From the NCBI GenBank assembly GCA_037127255.1, contig JBANSL010000002.1, positions 9,778,001 through 9,842,000 on the forward strand: 64,000 bases of DNA, given 5' to 3'. A model generated the notes under the pieces. It did not search any database. It was not told the origin of the DNA and saw only the letters and a program-made list of their open reading frames with translations. The translations under genes and the position numbers were made by a program. This stretch comes from Persicaria tinctoria (taxonomy: Eukaryota > Streptophyta > Magnoliopsida > Caryophyllales > Polygonaceae). Below are positions 57,792 through 64,000 of this stretch, piece by piece. The first letter of the stretch is position 1, and each line of letters begins with the position of its first letter.

Positions 57792-60729
57792 GAAAAAATT
57801 TGCGAAATAGTCACATTAATTGGACGTTTTTGCGAAATAGACGCGTGTTTGAGCAATTTTGCAAAATAGACACTATATAACCCTAATAAACGCTCCCCTC
57901 TTTCTCTCCTTTTTCCAGATCCACGGAGGAGGCGCTGAATTGACTACCTCAGACTCCCTCGGCCTTCGACTTCACCGGCCTTCGACTTCACCGACGACGT
58001 CGACTACCCCAGACTCCCTTCGGTCTGAGATGTCCGCTCCGATGATGCTCGACTCCGTGCTCCTCCTCCTGGCTTCGGTGCTCCGATGGTGCTCGATCTG
58101 GAGAAGTCGAGCGAGCGGCGGATCTCTCAAATTGATTGCAAAATCGATCTCTCAAATTGATCTGTGTGTGGTTGGATTGCAAAATCGATCTGTAGGTGCT
58201 TGGATCTGTGGTGAGCGAGCGGCGGATCATCCATGGTCGAATCTGGTCGTCGATTGCAAAAGCGAAAGGCCGGATCTGGTCTTCGTCTCCGGATGCCGTG
58301 AGCGAGGGAGAACGGCGGCGAGGCAGAACGGTGGAGGCGGCGAGGCGGAACGGCGAGGTCGAAGGAGGCCGGAGCGAGCGATGCTTGAGGGAGTGAACGA
58401 CGCCGGAGCTCGCCGGAGGCGGATCGGGATTCAATTCCAGATCGGGGAGGAAGGAGACTATGTTTTTATTAAATTACAAAAATGACCCAATAAATTTGGA
58501 AATTATAAAAAATATCTATATTTTATTACAAAAATCACCCAATGAATATGAGAAATTAAAAAAGGAAAAAATTTGCTAAACATGCACTTTTTTTTTGGAC
58601 AAATTGGTGAAATGTCCACCTTTTTTGTCAAATTAGCAAAATGTTCGCTACATTTACTAATTCAATTAGATCCCAATTAACAAACAGACCCCCAATTCTC
58701 TCTCCAACTCTCGACTCTCTCGATCTCTTCGGCTACCTCGATCTCTCTGGTTGCTTCCTCGAGCTCGCTCGCTCTCTCGTCCTCGCCCTCTCGCTCGGCG
58801 CCGGATATGTAGCCGGAGCTCCTTCGACGCGGGATATGAAGAATTGGAATGGATCGTCGTCGTTCTTGCTTTTAGATTCAATTCGAAGAACAGATCCCCA
58901 AATCTCTCTATAGTTCTCCATAATTAGATCTCTCTATCCGTCTCCCGTTCATCTTTCCCGTTTAGTTGTGTAATGAGTTGGGCCTTTTTTGTACATTATG
59001 TAATATTTGCACAACATACGGTTTTAAGAATTGCACGACTCTGTTTTAAGAGTTGCACGACTCTGTTTTAAGAATTGCACGACTCTGTTGTAAGAGTTGC
59101 ACGACTCTGTTTTAATAGTTGCACGACATGTTCTTATTTTTGCTCATCAATAGGCGCAGCTTTTCTCATATTATAATTGCACAACATAAACTTAAATTTG
59201 TACAACGTCCTCTTATATTTGCACGACAAAATGTTAAAAAAATAAATTAATAATAAATAAATAAATAAAACTAGACTTGGGTCATATTTGCACAACATAC
59301 GGTTATATTTGCTCAACATGATCTTATATTTGCACAACTTATGGTTAAATTTGCACAACGTACTCTTATATTTGCACGACAAAATGTTTAAAAAAAAACA
59401 AAAAAAAAACTAGACTTTGGTCATATTTGCGCAACTTACTCTTATTTTTGCTCAACAATAGGTTATTTTTTGCACAACAATCGAGACTTGTAAAATTGTT
59501 CTCAACATGATTTTATTTTCTCTCAATATTATTTTAAGAGTTGCACGACTATGTTGTAAGAGTTGCACGACCATGTTGCAAAAGTTGCACGACTCTTGGT
59601 TTAAGAGTTGCACGACTATGTTGCAAAAGTTGCACGACTCTTGGTTTAAGAGTTGCACGACTCTTTTGTAAGAGTTGCACGACTATGTTTTAAGAGATTG
59701 CGTGACTCTGTTTTACGAGTTGCACAATTTTGTTGTAAGAGTTGCACGACTCTGTTGTAAGAGTTGCACGACTCTGTTTTAAGAGTTGCACGACTCTTGT
59801 GTTTAAGAGTTGCACGACTCTGTTTTAAGAGTTGCACGACTCTGTTGTAAGAGTTGCACGACTCTGTTGTAAGAGTTGCACGACTCTGTTTTAAAAGGTG
59901 CACGACTCTATTTTAAGAGTTGCACAACAATCGAGACTTGTGAATTTATACTCAACATGATCTTATTTTATCTCAATGTAATTTCATACTTTCTCAATAA
60001 ACTGTAAACGATTCAGAATAAATTGAAGCAAGTCTAGTTTTATTTTTTATTTTTATTTTTTTTAACATTTTGTCGTGCAAATATAACTGTAAATTGTGTA
60101 AATATAATCGTATGTTGTGCAATTATAACATTTTTGTTGTGCAAAAATAAAAATATAGATTATGAATCACTTAATAAAATATAGATAGTTTTTTTAATTT
60201 CTATAATTTATAGGGTGATTTTTGTAATTTCATAAAAAGCCTTCTTCTTCCTCCCGATTTCTGCGAAGAAGGAAACCAGATCTGTGCTCGTCGCCACCGC
60301 CGTCGGCTTGCTCCGGCCTCGCTCGCTCGCTCGCTCCTTCCACCGCTCCCTCCCTCCCTCGCTCTCCGCCTCCGGCCGATGCCGCTCACTCGACGTGGAT
60401 CTGATGGACGGAGGAGCCGGATTCGGACAACCGCCGCTTGCTCGATCTGGCCGGAGAGGGAGAGAGCAATAGAAAGCGAGATCAATTGAAGGAAACGGCG
60501 TCCGGCGTCCGGCGAGGAGGAGGAGCGGCGTCCGACGTCGTAGAAGGAGAAGAGGAGGAGCGGCGTAGGGAGGAGGAGGAGGAAGATGGAGGCGCGTAGG
60601 AGAAACGCACAGGAGGAGCGCGTAGGTTGCGTAGAAGGGTTTATGTAGCGGCTAATTCTCTAATTTGTCCCAAAACGCGGGCATTTCGCAAATTAAGCCC
60701 ATTTTGGTGGCTATTTTGCAAATCCCCCC
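57792..60729. mobile_element. Non-autonomous Mutator-like element with 9-bp target duplication
   Basis: 2938 bp. TAAAAGTAA flanks it perfectly (57783-57791 and 60730-60738). The termini are GAAAAAATTTGCGAAATAG and, reversed, GGGGGGATTTGCAAAATAG. No transposase. It carries GC-rich, 5'UTR/first-exon-like segments on both sides (57900-58450 and 60280-60650) that are mutually similar in style (repeated CTCGCTCG, CGGCGAGG, GGATCTG). These could be captured gene pieces (Pack-MULE behaviour). A large TTGCACGAC minisatellite fills the middle. The frames of 148-208 codons in the GC-rich parts are Arg/Ser-rich on both strands and unsupported. Confidence 0.85.
59026..59935. repeat. 22-bp minisatellite (GAGTTGCACGACTC core)
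   Basis: The repeat unit is GAGTTGCACGACTC followed by TGTTTTAA or TGTTGTAA, period 22, with about five units at 59026-59125 and about eighteen at 59530-59935. In between (59165-59480) the same TTGCACAAC/TTGCACGAC word recurs at looser, diverged spacing. GAGTTGCACGACTC is itself a near-palindrome (GAGT...ACTC). Because 22 is not a multiple of three the array is open in several frames and yields repetitive Cys/Asn/Gln frames; these are artefacts. Confidence 0.93.
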
Positions 60730-60762
60730 TAAAAGTAATAGATAGATAGATAGATATAATAT

Positions 60763-61170
60763 ATTATTAATAATAATATCATGTATATGGATGGATTTGG
60801 AAGATACTGTATAATATATTTAGATTATTAGCTCTCTATCTTTGGAACCTGTTTCCTTGATTAAAACAGGTAAACCCTGAAAAATAATTTTAGATAACAA
60901 AAACACTTATCAAATCCAATCATATATTTTCAAGATATTATTAAGACAATGATACATTATAAGGATTGTTGACTTATCAAACCCAAGAACACAAAGTTGC
61001 TAACTTATCAAACCCAACTCACTGTTTATAAATTTGAAACAAATAAACACACAGTATTGAAAACACACATTTTTCTTATTCTCAATAATCATGAGTAGGG
61101 AAAAAAAAGAGATGCATACACAAAGGCACAAAACTCTCAACCTTTCCAAATCAGCAACAAAAACACAATT
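60763..61170 (+). repeat. Tandem duplication, copy A
   Basis: 408 bp (ATTATTAATAATAATATCATG... to ...CAACAAAAACACAATT) repeated at 61991-63045, where it was later interrupted twice. The shared sequence has no coding content. Confidence 0.8.
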
Positions 61171-61990
61171 GGGGTATGGGAAAAAGATATTCTCAACTTT
61201 CAAATGTAATAAAAATATCCCGACTGAGGATAATGGTAATATATTACCACGGATTTTCTCATGGGTCAAAAATGCTGACAAGGCAGCCTACGAAAGTGTT
61301 TTTTTTTACAATGGTTTTCTTGAACGGTTTCCTTAGGAAAAAAATAAATAGCTGGACCGGGTTCATACCCAACGTCTTTTCCTCCCTCCTATATTCTTCC
61401 GTGGTCGCCTCTTGAACTCTCTTCCAGGTCTTCCATGGAGCTCATGGTTCCTCTTCAATGACAGTCTTCATCCCTTGTGGTCGCCTATCTTGAGCTATCT
61501 ATCTCACATCTTCTTCTTCTATAATTCGTTCACGAATTTGGCTAAGTTTTGTTTCTTCCCCTCTTTGTTGTTGTTGTTGTTGTTGTTGGTTTAGTTTTAT
61601 TGCCAGTTTGGAGTTAGGAATAGAATAGTCGTCTTGTGTTAATTTGAGGCAATTTTGATCGGATTAGTTGCTTGGTTGAATCAATTTCGTTTTTCGGGTT
61701 TAATTTTGTTGCCGGTTTATTTATTTTTTTCTCCTAAGGAATCCGTTTAAGAAAACCCAATTTTAGTACGTGTTAATTTGTAAAAATGCTTCCACCCAGG
61801 TTGCCTTGTCAAAAAAAAAAAAGATTCCACGTAGGCTGCATTGTCAGCATTTTTGACCCGTGAGAAAACCCGTGGTAATATATTACCACTATCTTCAAAG
61901 GTCGGGATATTTTTATTACATTTGAAAGTTGATGATATATTTAATTTTACCATACCCCCAAAGGTGAGGGTATTTTAATTAGTTTTCCCT
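61171..61990. mobile_element. Inverted-repeat element, copy 2
   Basis: 820 bp lying exactly between the two duplicated segments. The left arm (CAACTTTCAAATGTAATAAA AATATCCCG, GGTAATATATTACCA, TTTTGACCC reversed) matches the right arm in inverted orientation over about 110 bp. Arms resemble those of the element at 18800-19565. The centre includes a (GTT)n run at 61568-61588 and a TTTCCTTAGGAAA-type nested pair. No protein-coding content recognised. Confidence 0.6.
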
Positions 61991-62077
61991 ATTATTAATA
62001 ATAATATCATGTATATGGATGGATTTGGAAGATACTTAGATTATTAGCTTCTCTATCTTTGGAACATGTTTCTTTAA

Positions 62078-62577
62078 ATTTTTTTTTATTAGGTAAGAAT
62101 TCGGGTGTCCTCAGGGGAGGACTAGCCGAGAGCATCCTTTCGGATAAGGTCCATGAGACCTGGGTCGATAATGCTGGCTCCCATACTAGAACGCGGGTGA
62201 CAAATGTGTGCAACCTTATCAACCACTTTATTACCATTGCGGTAAATATTAGAAAAGGAGACCATCTGAAAAGAACTGAGTAAACATTTGATGTCCGAGA
62301 GCAGGAACTCAATTTCCCATGGACACACTACCCCTTTCTTAAAATAGTTAATTATAATAGGTGAGTCGCCTTCTATAATGAGTTTATCTATATGTAGATC
62401 AATGACTTTGAGTATTCCTTCACGTAAAGCAAGTCCCTCGCCCATGAGAGGCGTTTGTCTTCCTATTGGCTTTCCCCCCAAATCCTTAATATTGCCTCTT
62501 GACTCTTGAGTCACGATGATATAACTGATTGAAGTTTCTCTATTCGTCACAGCCGCCCCATCAAAGTTTAATTTAAA
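62078..62577 (-). mobile_element. 5'-truncated LINE fragment (RNase H end)
   Basis: Flanked by a 17-bp target duplication with one mismatch (starts GGAACATGTTTC; 62061-62077 and 62578-62594). It carries a T run on the plus strand, that is a poly(A) tail on the minus strand. The uninterrupted copy A shows the site without it. The minus strand reads the RVT_3 RNase H domain of a LINE ORF2 (KLNFDGAA, GEGLALREGI, EGDSPIIINYF, RNGNKVVDKVAH). The 5' part, including RT, was lost on insertion. It comes from a LINE clearly different from the full-length one at 21203. Confidence 0.88.
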
Positions 62578-62690
62578 GGAACATGTTTCCTTAATTAAAA
62601 CAAGTGAACCCGGTCTGGAAAATAATTTTAGATAACAAAAACACTTATCAAATCCAATCATATATTTTAAAGATATTATTAAGATAACGA

Positions 62691-62854
62691 TTTTTCTATC
62701 ATATGCCCTCCAAAATTTGGCATTTTTTTTTAAATTTTAATTACTTTAGACGTTTTTTAATTAGATTTTTAGGGTCATTTGCCTTTTTGTATGAAATCTT
62801 TTCCAATTTAGAGTTTTATCTTATGCCCTTGGGTATGGGCATAGGATAGAAAAA
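62691..62854. mobile_element. Small MITE with TTTTTCTATC termini
   Basis: 164 bp with terminal inverted repeats TTTTTCTATCATATGCCC and (reversed) TTTTTCTATCCTATGCCC, one mismatch in 18. CGA flanks it on both sides (3-bp duplication, possibly AACGA), and it is absent from copy A. Superfamily uncertain; a 3-bp duplication would suit PIF/Harbinger, but the usual TWA is not seen. Confidence 0.75.
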
Positions 62855-63045
62855 CGATACATTATCATGATTTTTAACTTATCAAACCCAACTCACTGTT
62901 TGAACACAAAGTTGCTAACTTATCAAACTCATTGTTAACACACCTTTTTCTTATTCTCAATGATCATGAGTAGGGAAAACAAAGAGATGCATACACCGAG
63001 GCACAAAACTCTCAACCTTTTCAAATCAGCAACAAAAACACAATT

Positions 63046-64000
63046 CATTCAAGGCCTTTTGGGGTGTCTTTTTATAAGCCTCAATTTTAATTTTTAAGAG
63101 AAAATGCAAGTCACCCTCTAACAAGAATTATACTCCATGAGTAATTCACAAGTCCTCCGTCTATGTGATATGAACAGATGAGCAACCACGCTTTTAAATG
63201 TCCTGCAAGGGCTACTAGTTACAACTTTACATTCTACACAGACAAAAATAAAACCCTGATTTCTCCTACAATACGTCAATACCTGTTTTCCACCCTTGAA
63301 AACTTCTAAACTGAATTCATTAACTGGTAAGTCAATGCAAAGTATAGTCAGTGAATACCAAATTAAACCCTTTTTTTTTTTAGTTTTAAATCAGCAGTGT
63401 TAGTCTCCTTGACATGAATTTAATAATCTACTGTTACTAGTACTAAGACAATTTCCAAGGTAATTGAGGGCCAACTCCAACTCCTACCCTATCCATTAGT
63501 TCCACACTCTGTCTTGATTTTAAACAAACTAGATAGAGTGAATAATTTGAATACACTAACCTGTGATTTTTAGAGAACAGATTGGCAATGGTTTTGGTAT
63601 ATACAAGAAAACCTAGCCCTATCTCCTCATATGCACAACAAAGAAAATCAACGCATATTCCCCCTTGGAACCCTTCAATTTGCAAAGTATCTGCTTCGGT
63701 TTCCCTCACATAAGTGTTAAGCTAGACGAAAAGAAATATGCAAGCAGAACTGCACAACTAAAACCGTCCCTTTGATATGTATGTTGATTTCTCCAATTCT
63801 GAGATACACTTTATCAGTGCATCTGAGCACGAAATCCTAAATCATCAACTCAATCACACCCCAATACATCCCTCTAATCTCACCATAACACGAGATTTCC
63901 AAAATCAATCTACAAGAATACTACTGCCCAAGTAATACTTCTGAAATCAATCTACGTACAAGAGATTCCTACAAGAAGAGGTACCAGTGTCACTAAGAAA
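63046..64000. other. Intergenic or 3' flank, nothing firm
   Basis: About 950 bp. The sequence between 63100 and 64000 is less AT-rich than the repeats to its left and could be the 3'UTR or intron of a minus-strand gene that begins beyond the window. The only frame of size (63443-63709, 88 codons, minus) shows no domain. Confidence 0.35.

Larger units (their letters stand above)
61991..63045 (+). repeat. Tandem duplication, copy B (interrupted)
   Basis: Same sequence as copy A but expanded by a 500-bp LINE fragment (62078-62577, plus its 17-bp target duplication) and a 164-bp MITE (62691-62854). Copy A serves as the empty site for both insertions, which proves their borders. Confidence 0.8.

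Noticed and set aside
57859..58485. 208-codon frame in the MULE
   Set aside because: Comparable frames exist on the opposite strand; Arg/Ser-rich composition and no recognised motif. It may be a captured first exon but not a gene.
59452..59903. Cys/Asn-rich repeat protein frames
   Set aside because: They result from a 22-bp period being open in several frames.
59026..59935. CRISPR-like array
   Set aside because: Units are contiguous with no unique spacers, the host is a plant, and no cas genes exist. It is a minisatellite.
60763..63045. Copies A and B as LTRs of a small TRIM element
   Set aside because: They lack TG...CA ends, a primer-binding site and a flanking duplication; a plain tandem duplication fits better.
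63443..63709. 88-codon minus-strand frame near the right edge
   Set aside because: No domain, no conserved motif and no splice support; possibly 3'UTR of a gene outside the window.

Overview
The window is nuclear DNA of a flowering plant, almost certainly a eudicot. It has spliced genes with short GT-AG introns, chloroplast-targeted and receptor-like-kinase family proteins, AT-rich intergenic DNA and a dense, nested set of plant transposons (a large LTR derivative, LINEs, hAT, Mutator-like and Stowaway-like elements, tRNA-derived repeats). I cannot name the species from sequence alone.

Layout. 1-20.6 kb is repeat territory with no host gene I can defend. It holds a complete 11.47-kb non-autonomous LTR retrotransposon (805-12274, minus strand; twin 3006-bp LTRs, no gag-pol) inserted in Mutator-like/tandem-repeat DNA. 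It also holds a long inverted repeat with 599-bp arms that carry tRNA-like sequences (13955-16033), a (TA)n tract, a gag-like ORF (18041-18691) ending in a near-perfect palindrome, and two inverted-repeat elements. 21.2-28.5 kb holds a full-length LINE with both ORFs open and a perfect 13-bp target duplication (21203-26879). Five bases beyond its 3' target duplication lies an hAT-type non-autonomous element with a perfect 8-bp duplication (26906-28475).

28.9-43.6 kb is the gene-rich core. A BAT1-like amino-acid permease (minus, 5 exons) comes first, then a PPD2-like thylakoid-lumen PsbP-domain protein (minus, 3 exons). Facing the latter head-to-head across about 380 bp is an SRT2-like mitochondrial-type sirtuin (plus, 11 coding exons, one GC-AG intron). 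A cyclin-T (plus, 6 coding exons after a probable 5'UTR intron) follows. 43.6-52 kb is AT-rich intergenic DNA with Stowaway-like MITEs, a 1.35-kb retroposon inserted into the edge of one of them, and a tRNA-derived SINE. 52.2-57.5 kb holds a universal-stress-protein/receptor-like-cytoplasmic-kinase fusion gene (plus, 10 exons) and, tail-to-tail with it, an intronless RING-H2 E3 ligase gene (minus). 57.8-60.7 kb is a 2.9-kb Mutator-like element with a 9-bp target duplication and a 22-bp-period minisatellite inside. 60.7-63.05 kb is a local tandem duplication that received an inverted-repeat element, a 5'-truncated LINE and a small MITE. The last kilobase shows nothing I can support.

The host genes do not form a pathway. 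They look like ordinary neighbouring housekeeping and regulatory genes: amino-acid export, photosynthetic lumen, mitochondrial deacylation, transcription elongation, stress signalling and ubiquitination. I see no new biological system. The strongest items are the young LARD, the intact LINE with its ATGA-overlapping ORFs, the 599-bp inverted repeat, and the minisatellite-bearing MULE. Exon borders were placed by hand from splice consensus, frame continuity and known family sequence, not by alignment software.
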